The position numbers and the translations under genes are program-made. A stretch of 64,000 bases of DNA, from contig JACJNZ010000079.1 of assembly GCA_014695325.1 (NCBI GenBank), positions 1-64,000 on the forward strand. Direction: 5' to 3'. Under the pieces are notes generated by a model. It searched no databases, was not told where the DNA came from, and saw only the letters and a program-made list of their open reading frames with translations. The DNA comes from Cyanobacteria bacterium FACHB-502 (GTDB lineage Bacteria > Cyanobacteriota > Cyanobacteriia > Elainellales > Elainellaceae). Below, in pieces: positions 25,564-35,700 of the stretch. Every line of letters starts with the position of its first letter. Positions within the stretch are counted from its first letter, which is position 1.

Positions 25564-28302
25564 GTGACTCACCAGAAGCATCGCCTTGGAAGGCACTTTC
25601 TCTTGAGTTTGCTATTTGCAGCAAGCCTCCTGATTAGTTTGGCGTTTGAACCCCTTATCATTCGTCCGTCTAATTTCGCTGTTGTTGCGCACACACGAAG
25701 TGCTGAGGAATGGATGCAACAAGGCTATGACCGTTATCAGGCAGGCAATGTTGTGGAAGCGATCGCGGATTGGCAAAAAGCTCTATCCCAGTACCAGGCA
25801 GACCGCAATCTAGAGCAGGCTGCAACCGCGCTGGAAAATGTAGCAAGAGCCTATCAGATTCTTGGACAAACGAGAGAGGAACTTCAATCTTGGGAGCAGG
25901 CAGGTTTACTTTATCGTCAGATGGGTAATGGGCTGCGGCTTGGACGAGTTATAGCAGAACAGGCACAGGCATTTAGCCGAGCGGGGCAATACAGCAGAGC
26001 CATTCTGATTTTGTGTGCTGATTCTAGAGAGACTACGAATTGCCGCCCGGAGAGTGCATTAGGCGTAATTCGATCGCTTCCTCAACCGGATTTAATTGGA
26101 GAAGTCGCTGCCCTGGGTAGTTTAGGCGATGCTTACCGTTTACGTGGAGAAGCCGATCGCGCTATTTTTTATCTGAATCAGGGATTAGATAAAGCCAGAA
26201 CGCTTCAGCAGCCAATTTACCTGATTTCTATGCTCAACAGCTTGGGGAATGCTCATAGCAGTCTGGCCCAGCTCAATTTTCGACGTGCCCTGTCGGCTCG
26301 ACAAATTGAGGAAGAGCGCGATGCCGTAGAATTTGAGTTTAGAGCGAGAGAAAACAACGAAAAGGCACTGAACTATTTGCAGGAGAGTTTGATACTTGCT
26401 CAAGAGAATGGCGATCGTCCTGGTACTCTGCGGGCGTTAATGAGTGCCCTACCTGCCTACTCCCGTTCTCCTGAAGGTGAAGAATGGACGAGTTCCTTAG
26501 AACAAGCTATTTCGATCGCAGATGGTCTCCCCAGTTCCCAGGAGAAAGTTTATGCGTTGATCGATTTAGCGAAATTTGTACAGCTTCTAGACAGTTCATC
26601 GACGCAAGTTTCGGATAGGCAATGCCTCAACCAAACTTCAAATCTGCAAGCCGAAGCACTGCTCCAACAGGCGATCGCCTCTGCTCAGGAAATTAGAAAT
26701 CGTCGAGCCGAATCCTTTGCGCTGGGTGAATTAGGTCATCTTTACGAATGCCAGTTGGACAGCGAGCGAGCATTGGAACTGACGCGGCAGGCGCAACTTG
26801 CAGCAGATCAGGAGCTAGAAGCGAGAGACAGCCTGTATTTGTGGCAGTGGCAGCTTGGACGGATTTTTAAGTCCCAGAATCAGCTTCAAGAAGCCATCTC
26901 TGCTTATGAAGAATCTTTAGCAACGCTGGAAGCCTTGCGAAAAGATATTTTGACCGCGAACCAAGACATTCAGTTTGACTTCCAAGAAACCGTAGAGCCA
27001 ATTTATCGAGAACTGGTCGAACTGAGGCTAGAGCGGGAAACGCCATCTACGGTCATTCGAGTGCCTAATCCTGCTCAGCAAACGAATCAGGGAGATATTT
27101 CACTGGCATTAAACACGCTAGACAACCTGAAATTAGCAGAACTGCAAAACTATTTTGGCAACGATTGCGTATTAACTGCGCTGAATCCGATCGACGTTAA
27201 CTTTGCAGATAATGCTGGACAAACGGCAGTTTTTAATACCGTGATTTTAGACGATCGCGTTGCTGTCATTTTAAGCATTCCCAAGCGTGAATCGAACGGT
27301 CAGGAGCAAACGCTCCAGAAATATGAATGGGTTCAAGATCAGAGCGGCAATTTCGTGAATCCAGACAAGCTGGTTACAGCCATCAACGAGTATCGCAAAG
27401 GTCTGGAGCGATTTCGGGATTCAATTCCTGGTGCGCCTTTAGGGGGCTATGATCCAACCTTGGCAGCACAAGTCTACGATTGGCTCATTCGTCCTTTTGA
27501 ATCTCTTCTGCTGGAGAACGAAATTAAAACTCTGGTCTTTGTGCAGGATGGGATTTTTCGGAGCGTTCCAATGACTTCCCTCCATGATGGCAGCACATTC
27601 TTGATCGAAAAGTACGCGATCGCAGTAACGCCCAGCATCAACCTGACCAATCTGGACAGAGCCGATCGCAATAGGCTGCGCGCTTTAGCCGTTGGGTTAA
27701 CCGAGAGTGCAACCGTTGAAGGAGATTCCTTTGCTGCCCTGCGTTACGTTGCATCCGAGCTGCAAGCTGTGCAGCACCTTCTTCCCAGAAGTGTTGCCCT
27801 GCAAGATCAGGAGTTTACACTCCAGCGATTTCAACAGGCATTGGCAGCAGAAAGCTATCCCATCATTCACATTGCAACCCACGGTAAATTTAGCGCAGAC
27901 GCAGACGGAACGTTTCTGGTCATGGGATATAGCCCGGATGAGCCGAGCCAGAAGCTAACGCTGAATGTGCTGGATGACGTGATTCGGCAAATGAGTTCGC
28001 GCAGTCCATTAGAACTGCTGGTGCTGAGTGCGTGCCAGACTGCAACCGGAGACGATCGAGCCGCCTTGGGACTGGCAGGGATTGCGGCGCAGGCGGGGGC
28101 GAAGCGAGTCCTCGCTTCTCTGTGGTCGGTGAACGATCAGGCAACCACAGAACTTGTGACTCAGTTTTATCAGGGATTATCTGACCCCAACCTGACGAAA
28201 GCTCAAGTCCTCCAGGCAGCTCAAAAAGCGTTAATCCAGTCTGAGGAATATGCTCACCCCGCCTTCTGGTCTGCCTTTGTCCTCATTGGCAACTGGCTAT
28301 GA
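25564..28302 (+). CDS. CHAT-domain protease-like protein with TPR repeats
   Basis: About 912 aa from GTG 25564; TTG codons at 25543 or 25552 are alternative starts. An N-terminal hydrophobic helix (FLLSLLFAASLLISLAF) suggests export or membrane anchoring. TPR-like repeats run from about residue 50 to 450 (EEWMQQGYDRYQAGN, GEVAALGSLGDAYRLRGE). The C-terminal CHAT domain is a caspase-like fold with HIATHG (His near residue 768) and LLVLSACQTATGD (Cys near 823), the catalytic pair. Such proteins are common in filamentous cyanobacteria; the substrate is unknown. It is convergent with the DUF928 gene. Confidence 0.9.
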   Translation: MTHQKHRLGRHFLLSLLFAASLLISLAFEPLIIRPSNFAVVAHTRSAEEWMQQGYDRYQAGNVVEAIADWQKALSQYQADRNLEQAATALENVARAYQILGQTREELQSWEQAGLLYRQMGNGLRLGRVIAEQAQAFSRAGQYSRAILILCADSRETTNCRPESALGVIRSLPQPDLIGEVAALGSLGDAYRLRGEADRAIFYLNQGLDKARTLQQPIYLISMLNSLGNAHSSLAQLNFRRALSARQIEEERDAVEFEFRARENNEKALNYLQESLILAQENGDRPGTLRALMSALPAYSRSPEGEEWTSSLEQAISIADGLPSSQEKVYALIDLAKFVQLLDSSSTQVSDRQCLNQTSNLQAEALLQQAIASAQEIRNRRAESFALGELGHLYECQLDSERALELTRQAQLAADQELEARDSLYLWQWQLGRIFKSQNQLQEAISAYEESLATLEALRKDILTANQDIQFDFQETVEPIYRELVELRLERETPSTVIRVPNPAQQTNQGDISLALNTLDNLKLAELQNYFGNDCVLTALNPIDVNFADNAGQTAVFNTVILDDRVAVILSIPKRESNGQEQTLQKYEWVQDQSGNFVNPDKLVTAINEYRKGLERFRDSIPGAPLGGYDPTLAAQVYDWLIRPFESLLLENEIKTLVFVQDGIFRSVPMTSLHDGSTFLIEKYAIAVTPSINLTNLDRADRNRLRALAVGLTESATVEGDSFAALRYVASELQAVQHLLPRSVALQDQEFTLQRFQQALAAESYPIIHIATHGKFSADADGTFLVMGYSPDEPSQKLTLNVLDDVIRQMSSRSPLELLVLSACQTATGDDRAALGLAGIAAQAGAKRVLASLWSVNDQATTELVTQFYQGLSDPNLTKAQVLQAAQKALIQSEEYAHPAFWSAFVLIGNWL

Positions 28303-28312
28303 TGCCCATTCA

Positions 28313-29128
28313 TTACGGTTCAGCCTTAATGATCTGACTCAGGTGTTCACTGTGCTGCAAGATTTCCTGACTTTGCTGCTGAAGTTTCAGCCGGTTGCCT
28401 TCTGCTGCAGTGCCAGAAGATTGCGCCAGTGCCTCTCCTGCGGTGCGCTCTAACTCTGCTAGTTCAGTGAGCAAATTATCGATCGATCGAGAGGGAAAGC
28501 TGTTTCCATTCAGGGCTGCTTGCAGTAGGTCATACCATCGCTCTGATTCGGGCGACGTGTTCTCAACAATGCTCATCTCTGCGCTCACAATCAAATCTTC
28601 AGAGCCATGATTCGGGTCGCAAATCAAGGCTGCCCGCCAGTAGTAGCGTTGTCCAACGGTGAGTTCCGGCTGAGAGGACGGCAGCACAAACGACATAATT
28701 CCAGGCTGGCTAGGAATCTCGTTTTGATAAATCGGGCGAGGCTGAAGCTTGCCGTCTGCGCCATAAACGTAAAGCCTGAAATCGATCGGTCGAGTCGTGC
28801 CCTGCAAAGCCGTTTCCCCGGCAGGAGATTTGGGAACATACCAGCTAAAGGTAGGACGTGTTGCGGAAGTTCGCCCAATATGGCTGAGTGGGGCAAGGGC
28901 TGTGAAAGATGTATTTTCTCCTCCGGTGCAGCCGCCGCTTCTCGCACCCCCTGCGATCGTAGAACTGGGAGTCGATCGATCGGATGGGGGGGTATATCGT
29001 CGTCCAGGCTGGGCAAAGGCAGGGGCAGCAAGTGTGCTCATCGTCAGGGTGACAACACAGCCTAGAAGCAGAATCTTCCAGATCGGTTTTGAGTAAGCAA
29101 ACTGCGATAAATGACGTTGAGCGTGCAT
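28313..29128 (-). CDS. DUF928 secreted protein
   Basis: A 271-aa protein. The start ATG at 29128 is chosen because GGAG lies 8 nt before it and a signal peptide follows (LLLGCVVTLTMSTLAAPAFA). The mature region has a Gly/Ser/Pro-rich linker, then the DUF928 core (RPTFSWYVPKSPA; ELTVGQRYYWRAALICDP) typical of cyanobacteria, probably periplasmic. Genes of this family often neighbour CHASE2 and CHAT genes, as here. Confidence 0.85.
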   Translation of the reverse strand: MHAQRHLSQFAYSKPIWKILLLGCVVTLTMSTLAAPAFAQPGRRYTPPSDRSTPSSTIAGGARSGGCTGGENTSFTALAPLSHIGRTSATRPTFSWYVPKSPAGETALQGTTRPIDFRLYVYGADGKLQPRPIYQNEIPSQPGIMSFVLPSSQPELTVGQRYYWRAALICDPNHGSEDLIVSAEMSIVENTSPESERWYDLLQAALNGNSFPSRSIDNLLTELAELERTAGEALAQSSGTAAEGNRLKLQQQSQEILQHSEHLSQIIKAEP

Positions 29129-29221
29129 AGTTTCTCCAGGAGGCGGGGCAAATATTTCTGCAAAACTATTCATGATTAGCGTAGGAGGAATGGGGTAATT
29201 TAGCATGGCGAATCCTGGTCA

Positions 29222-29271
29222 AGCAAATTACGGAATCCTGCAAGAAGAATTGCAGGATTCCGTAATTTGCT
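29222..29271. terminator. Perfect 22-bp hairpin between kinase and DUF928 genes
   Basis: Two 22-base arms (29222-29243 and 29250-29271) pair without mismatch around the loop GAAGAA. It lies 9 bp after the kinase stop. On the minus strand only a short T tract follows, so it could be a terminator or an mRNA-stabilising element. Confidence 0.7.
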
Positions 29272-29280
29272 TTGCTCGTT

Positions 29281-31203
29281 CTATTTTGCTCGACCGAAAA
29301 ACCAGAACCAGGGCTGGCGCACGGGATATGCCAATTCACAAATAATTCCCTTCGGCTTGTTAGAAATTCGGCTGAATGTACCTCCTAGCTGTCGCGCCAG
29401 ATTCACGGCTTGTTTTGTTCCATATCCTGCTTTGCGAGATGCTGCCTCTTGCATGCCCATTCCGTTATCTGCAACCCGAATAATATTCCAACCGTTTTGC
29501 GTTTTGCAGCTTACTTCTAAACGAGTCATTCCCTCAGCGTACTTTCCTGCATTGCAAAGGGCTTCCTCGATAAATCTACAAAGTCCTTGCTTCTGCTGTA
29601 TTGTCAGACGCCGATTTTCTATCTCCTCAAACGAAACAATTTTGATTACCGATTTAAACAGGGGAAAGTCACGAGTTCGAGCCAGTGTGGCACGATACAC
29701 CTCATGCAAAAGCTGCTGAATCGGATGCTCTAGATTGAGCTTGATGCCGCCCGTTAGATAAAGATTCTCGCTTTGTAAGAGCGTTTCTTGCCGCACCGAT
29801 TCTTCGATCGCCCGTAATTCCTGCTCTAGTCGTTCTAAATCGGCACAAAGCGCATTGGTCGTAATGTTTCCCTCGCGAACGCTTCTGAGAATACTTTTAA
29901 CTGTCTGAACGGGATTATTGTGAATGGCAGTGTAGGTTTTGTCGATCACAAGCTGGCGATCGTGCAGTCGTGCCTGGAGGTCTTGCTGATAGCGGTAGAA
30001 CAGGGAAGCCGTCAGCCCTGCCCCATTGAAAACAAGCACCAACAGCGCCGGAACGATCGGCAACCACCAGCCTAGAGTTAAGGCATAGAAACTACTACCC
30101 ACTAGGAGTAAACTGGCAACTCCTAATCCCAACAGAATTTTGAAGGGCGCAACAAACAATCGTCCCAAGCTAATGCCGAGAATGCCCCAGCCAATAATCC
30201 ATGCGTATTCCCATCCCTCTGCCCAGGTTCGTAGCCAGGGTCGTCCGTCCAGTACGGTGCTAAGCATCTGGCTGGTAATGTGAGCATGGACTTCGACGCC
30301 ATAAATCCACCCGTTTTGGCTATTGTCTACAGCAGTCGTCCTTCTGGCATCACCTGCGCTGGTTGCCATCATGCCAATTAACACCAGGCGATCGCGTATC
30401 CACTCGTTAGGAACGTTGCCCTGCACGATATCCGTGAGTGACACGACCCGAAAGGGAGCTGTACCACTTCGATAGTTAATCAGAAACTGATTGCCTGCCG
30501 CATCGGCGCGAACATAGCCTCCCGAGTTAGCACGAAAGCGATCGAACTCGGCGTTGCCAAACCGCATTGCATCTTTGTCTCGGATACCGTTCTCTAGAAA
30601 CAATCCTTCCTTCGCGAGATATTGCTCCGCCAGCAACAGCGGCAGCGAAAATTGATAGCCTTCTCCAGCCGGAACACCGATTAACGCTCGACGAATTGCG
30701 GCATCGCCATCTGCAATTAAATCTGCAAATCCCGCTTGTGCATCTGGTAAACCCGGAGGGGGTGGAATCGTTTTGCCCGTGGCATCAGGCAAGGTTTTCT
30801 CAATGCCAATCAAGTTGGGCGACGTTTGAAATTGCTGAATAAGTTGCTGGTGACCGGGTTCCACCGGAAGATCTCGAAAGATATCTAGCCCGATCGCTCT
30901 CGGCTGATGAGTTTGCAGCTTTTCAATGAATTGGGCGAGTACAGCATCTGGAACAGGGTAGGTGCCAATGGTGCTAATGTCTTTTTCATGAATTCCCACA
31001 ATCAAAATTCGCTCATCGGTTGCCTCATCAGGGCGCAGGCGGAGCAGATAATCGAGTGCCGACCACTCAGACGATTGAAGCAATCCCAGCAAGCGCAGAA
31101 ACACAATCAGCCCAATCACCATCACACCCGGCAGCGCACCGACTCGCCAAACCGCTAATTCTTGCTGAACCTGTTTCCAAATTCTGGAGTTCCCTGGCTT
31201 CAT
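29281..31203 (-). CDS. CHASE2-domain sensor histidine kinase
   Basis: About 640 aa from ATG 31203; the frame can also start at 31221, overlapping the regulator stop. An N-terminal helix is followed by an extracytoplasmic CHASE2 sensor (LRPDEATDERILIVGIHEKD, ending before NGWIYGVEVHAH), then three closely spaced membrane helices (about residues 335-395). A coiled coil leads to a HATPase_c domain with an altered N box (FIEEALCNAGKYA) and a good G1 box (VADNGMGM). The phospho-acceptor helix is not obvious. It is the third gene of a signalling operon. Confidence 0.85.
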   Translation of the reverse strand: MKPGNSRIWKQVQQELAVWRVGALPGVMVIGLIVFLRLLGLLQSSEWSALDYLLRLRPDEATDERILIVGIHEKDISTIGTYPVPDAVLAQFIEKLQTHQPRAIGLDIFRDLPVEPGHQQLIQQFQTSPNLIGIEKTLPDATGKTIPPPPGLPDAQAGFADLIADGDAAIRRALIGVPAGEGYQFSLPLLLAEQYLAKEGLFLENGIRDKDAMRFGNAEFDRFRANSGGYVRADAAGNQFLINYRSGTAPFRVVSLTDIVQGNVPNEWIRDRLVLIGMMATSAGDARRTTAVDNSQNGWIYGVEVHAHITSQMLSTVLDGRPWLRTWAEGWEYAWIIGWGILGISLGRLFVAPFKILLGLGVASLLLVGSSFYALTLGWWLPIVPALLVLVFNGAGLTASLFYRYQQDLQARLHDRQLVIDKTYTAIHNNPVQTVKSILRSVREGNITTNALCADLERLEQELRAIEESVRQETLLQSENLYLTGGIKLNLEHPIQQLLHEVYRATLARTRDFPLFKSVIKIVSFEEIENRRLTIQQKQGLCRFIEEALCNAGKYAEGMTRLEVSCKTQNGWNIIRVADNGMGMQEAASRKAGYGTKQAVNLARQLGGTFSRISNKPKGIICELAYPVRQPWFWFFGRAK

Positions 31204-31213
31204 GGCGGCAAAT

Positions 31214-31909
31214 CTAGTCAATTAATCCGGCTTCGCGTGCTTTGATCCCCGTTTGAATCCGCAGATTCTGCCCTTCTTCTGGGTAAACCTCCAGCACATC
31301 CTGAACTTTATGAAAGTAGTTCTGCACGGTCTTCTCTGAAATACTCATGCGCTTGGCAATCATTTTGTCGGTTAAGCTCTCCTGAAACGCGAGCCTCAGC
31401 AGCTCCAGCCATTCCGGTTTTAGCTCTAACCCAAGCTTCATTTCCCTTGGTAAATATCTGCCTCCATCCAGCGCAATGTCTACCTTCTTCAGAATTTCGG
31501 TTGCGGTCCAGCCTTTGTCTGAAACCGTAAATCCTGCTTCGTGATTATCAATCTGCGGCTTGAGCCGGATTAAAGGGGCAGCATTTGCACTGAGTACCGC
31601 AATATTGAGCAGAGGATACTGCTGCATCAAAGACTCCAGCAGCATGACGCCATTTTCAGCAGAGGCTTTGTCTCCTGTTTGCTCTGGAATCGCCAGATCT
31701 ACAACTGCCAAATCCGGCTTAAGGCTTGCAATGAGCTGTTCGCCTGCCCGCCGGGTCTGTGCCACCTCAACCGTTGCTTCTGGATGTTTTTGCCGTAGCA
31801 GGTTTGCAATGCCACTCAGAATCATTTCGTGATCGTCGATCGCAACGATCGTTTTTGCGGTAGATGGGGGTTGAGTCTGTATCATTTCCGGGTTCTTTAG
31901 GGGTTCCAT
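31214..31909 (-). CDS. NarL/LuxR-type response regulator
   Basis: About 231 aa from ATG 31909. The receiver domain has the acidic pair IVAIDDHEMI and the phosphorylatable Asp in PDLAVVDLAIPE. The C-terminal LuxR-type helix-turn-helix (LTDKMIAKRMSISEKTVQNY) binds DNA. Its start overlaps the end of the upstream kinase-like gene and its end abuts the CHASE2 kinase, arguing for one transcript and a functional pair. Confidence 0.9.
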   Translation of the reverse strand: MEPLKNPEMIQTQPPSTAKTIVAIDDHEMILSGIANLLRQKHPEATVEVAQTRRAGEQLIASLKPDLAVVDLAIPEQTGDKASAENGVMLLESLMQQYPLLNIAVLSANAAPLIRLKPQIDNHEAGFTVSDKGWTATEILKKVDIALDGGRYLPREMKLGLELKPEWLELLRLAFQESLTDKMIAKRMSISEKTVQNYFHKVQDVLEVYPEEGQNLRIQTGIKAREAGLID

Positions 31910-32583
31910 TTGAATCGCCAGACTGCCACCGAGGACTGAGGCTGGTAGAAGCACCGTCCGGGTGCAAGGCAGCGAAAACAGCGACAAAGATATTTTAATT
32001 CCCTGGCATGGGTGTTCGATCGGCGGGTTGCCAAATCGGGATAAGTAATTTTAACGGTCAGCTCTGCCTGGGGTAATCGGTCAATTAGGGTGATTTCTAG
32101 CGTTGCGTGGGAAATTGAGGAAGGAACCGCAAGCTTCAGCAGCGTGTTTAGCGTTACCAGAATGATGCGATTGCGCTCAAGCGGCTCGGTGTGCCAGTTC
32201 AGGGGAAGATCAAGCCGCACTGTTCGGTTGGGATGGGCAATCTCCCAGCGTTTGAGGAGCGATCGAATTGCGAGAGGAAGGCTTTCAGCCAAGTAAGGCT
32301 GGGTCAGCGTGTTGCTGAGGTGGCTCAGGTGTTCGTGGAGTTTGTCTGCTTCGGCAACCCAGATCTGCTGCTGACGAATTCTGTCTTCTGCCTGCTCTGG
32401 GAGGGGCGACTGAAGACTGAGACGAACTGCAAACAAATCCTGAATCAGTCCGTTTTGAATCTGGTCGGAATGTGCTGCCCGATCGATCGCCTCTTGCTTG
32501 AACCACCAGCGCATTGCCTGCTGCATCTGCCGGGAAGACGCAGTCGCCCAAAACAAAAGAACGATACACATCACTAGGAACAC
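31897..32583 (-). CDS. Degenerate histidine-kinase-like protein
   Basis: A 228-aa protein with one N-terminal membrane helix (FLVMCIVLLFWATA). The region AAHSDQIQNGLIQDLFAVRL resembles the NarX/HisKA_3 phospho-acceptor helix. The following ~100 residues resemble a HATPase domain, but the N box lacks Asn and His (TLNTLLKLAVP) and no glycine-rich lid is left; the end is a Cys/Arg-rich tail. ATP binding is therefore unlikely. It may act as a membrane partner of the CHASE2 kinase. It is the first gene of the three-gene operon. Confidence 0.65.
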   Translation of the reverse strand: MFLVMCIVLLFWATASSRQMQQAMRWWFKQEAIDRAAHSDQIQNGLIQDLFAVRLSLQSPLPEQAEDRIRQQQIWVAEADKLHEHLSHLSNTLTQPYLAESLPLAIRSLLKRWEIAHPNRTVRLDLPLNWHTEPLERNRIILVTLNTLLKLAVPSSISHATLEITLIDRLPQAELTVKITYPDLATRRSNTHARELKYLCRCFRCLAPGRCFYQPQSSVAVWRFKWNP

Positions 32584-32786
32584 AAACTCAAGAGACGGTT
32601 TGAATCAGAGAATAAGACGAAGAACGATTCGAGCTGAACTGGTTTCTTCAATCTGTCTCTACAATAAAGGGCTGTTCAACAGAATGCATTCAGTTTTTCC
32701 CGCTTTGTAAGTACAGGTTTCGGTCAGCAAGATTGCAGAAAACGGTAAGGTGTTTCGTGTTTTTTTGAAGTAAGCGCGATCGATCG

Positions 32787-35700
32787 TTAATCGCATTCAC
32801 GGCTCATCACCAATTGACCATTGGGTAACTGATACACTCCCTGCGGCTCCACGATCGCTTCTCCTGCTTGCCACAAAGCCGATTCATCCGCAGCCGTGCC
32901 AGGGCGAACTTCTCCCGTTGGATAGGGCGAAAGCGGGGCGGTTCCCGGTCTGAGTGGCAATCCGCCTGATCCAGTTACTAAGAAGGTTCCACCCGATTCC
33001 GTTCGAGCAATGCAGCTATTGGCAATCAGGCGATCGGCATCGACAGCATTTGCAGGTAGGTCAGCGAGACTATTCTGGATAAAACTGGTGTCAGGCAGGC
33101 TAATGGTGCCCGGTTCGCTTCCGGTTGCGTTAATATCAGCACTACCATTACTCTCTAAACTTCCTGTGTCCTGAATATCGGAGTTTGCAGGATTGTAGTT
33201 CTGGAAGAAGGCGATCGTTTCTCCAAAAGTGATATCGCCTCCGACTCCTTGCACTGCGGCTGCAATAATATCACTGTCATCAAGAGCAATCAGAGAAACG
33301 GCATTAATCACGATGTCGCCTCCGCCTCCAGCACCCTGAGCAACTTGAGTCCGAATGTCACTGTTGTTCCTTAAACGAACATCTCCTCCTGCGATATTAA
33401 TTGCTCCTCCAGACGATTGACGAGCTGAAGTGACAATTTCACCATCGTTAAGATTCAGAGTACTGTTCGCATTAATATTAATATTTCCGGCGATGTCAGC
33501 TCCTTCGCTTTGAGCTGAGATTCGAGCACTATCATTCACAGCTAAATTCGTCGTATTAATCGTGATGCTACCACCGTTATTGCTTGAATCTCGACCAGTC
33601 CCCGCAGAAAGTCCACTATTAGGGCTATCGTTTGGCACAATATCTCTGGGTCTGAGGTTGCTGTCTTCCCGGTTTAATCGACGCTGGACTTGACGCAGGC
33701 GTTGGCTGTAGGCTGGGTCGCTGCCAGATAGGGCAATGTCGTTCGCATTGAGGGTAATATCTCCAGCACTCCCTCGATTAAAGGTACTGGTTACAATCTG
33801 TCCTCCGCCAGTAATAGAGAGGCGATCGGCATTCACGGTGATATTACCGCCACGACTGGGGTTATGAGTTTGAGTTGTAATCACTCCCCCATTGGCTAGA
33901 CGTAACGCTGCTGTATCGAGCGAGATATTACCTCCCCGCCCAAATGCGCCTCGTCGAGTATTGGCAAATAAACCGCTAGAAAATCCGTTGCGATCGACAC
34001 CGCTGATATTAATAGAATCTGCTTCAAAAATACGAATTGTGCCGCCTCTTCCTCGCCCTCCCGGAAGCTCTCTTGTTTCTGGTCCAACCGCGGCTCCAAT
34101 TTGTCCCCCGTTTAACAGCGAAAGAGCAGGCGTTTCAATGCGAATATTACCTGCATCTCCCGTTGCTCCTGCTTCAATTGTGCTAAGAATGTAGCTTCGA
34201 TTCAGATTCAGAAGATCTCTAGCATTAATAAAAATATCGCCTGCGTTGCCTTGACCAGACGTTGAAGCAGAGATTTCTCCTTGTTGCCGCCCGCTCAACC
34301 GCCGCGTGTTAATTTCCAATCTGCCTGCATTGCCTACACCCGTAGTTCCTGTTGAGAGAGAGCTGAAAATTTGTTGACCAGCGGCAAGTCGGTTTCGTCT
34401 AGCAAGTTCTACACTATCCCGAATATTAAGAACCAAATTTCCGCCTTGCCCGCTTCCACTGGTCAATGTAGAAATCGCTGCTCCATCGCGCAAATTAAGT
34501 CGATTCGCAGAAATTCTGATATCGCCCGCACCACCACTGACGTTACTGGCTGTTTCAGTGCTAATGGCACTGCGGAACTGACGGTCAGATGAAACACCGT
34601 TTAAGTTGATGCGATCGGCGGTTATCGTAATATCTCCACCTTGCCCACTTCCAAATGTAGCAGCACTGATGATGGCTCCTTCCTGGATGACTAATCGATC
34701 AGTATTCAGCATCAGAGTTCCTGCATTTCCTGTTCCTGATGTTTCAGCCGATAGACCACTTCTAAGCGTTTGTCCATTAACTACTGATGCACCCAACAAG
34801 GTAACAGAGTCCCTTGCAGTGATTGTCAGATTACCGCCCTGTCCCTGATTGACCGTTGCAGTTGAGACGATTGCACCCTCTCGAACAATTAATTGATTTG
34901 CGTCGATCGTTAGATTACCCGCTTTCCCTGTTCCAAACGATTCTGTCGAAAAGGCACTGAGGTTGGTTTGACCTGTGGACAGCGGCATTACACCTGATAG
35001 CTCTACCGTGTCAGCTTGAATGCTTAAATTACCCCCCCATCCTGAGCCAGATGTAGAAGTTGAGATTAATGCTCCCTCTCGAATTGTCAGTTGTCTTGTA
35101 GAAAGTGAAATTGTACCTGCATTGCCGGAACCCTCTGTGCCGCTGAACAATCGGCTGATTGATGTGCCATCGGCGGAGCTTCCACTTATTTCTATAGCAT
35201 TGGAAGCACGAATAGTAATGTTTCCAGAATTAGATTGGGGTAGTGCTAAATTTGCAGCGTTTACAGACTCAATCAACTCGCTTACAAAATTAGCTTGATC
35301 AGGAGGAAAAACGAAAAGAGCGAGCCTAAAAGCTTGGCTGGACGTAACGCGATCAGAGCTACTGGTAATGATGCTTCCCCCATTACGAATTACGAGATCC
35401 GTAGTTTCCAGTGAAATATCCCCTCCAGATCCACTTCCCTGAGAGGTTGTTGTGAAACCTCCTCCATCAAAGCGAATCGAGTCAGTCACCCGGACAGAGA
35501 TGTTACCTGAGTTTCCCTGCCCTATCAAACTGCTGGCTGCGAAAAGTGAGTTTTGCACATCAAAGCGACGTGCTGTAACAGAAATAGTGCCGACTGCACT
35601 ATTATCTGCCTCTGACAGAGTACCAAAAGACAGTGTTCCCACATTACTGTTATTGAGGAAAGTAACAGAATCACGGGCTGAAAGGCTAATGTTTCCCGAT

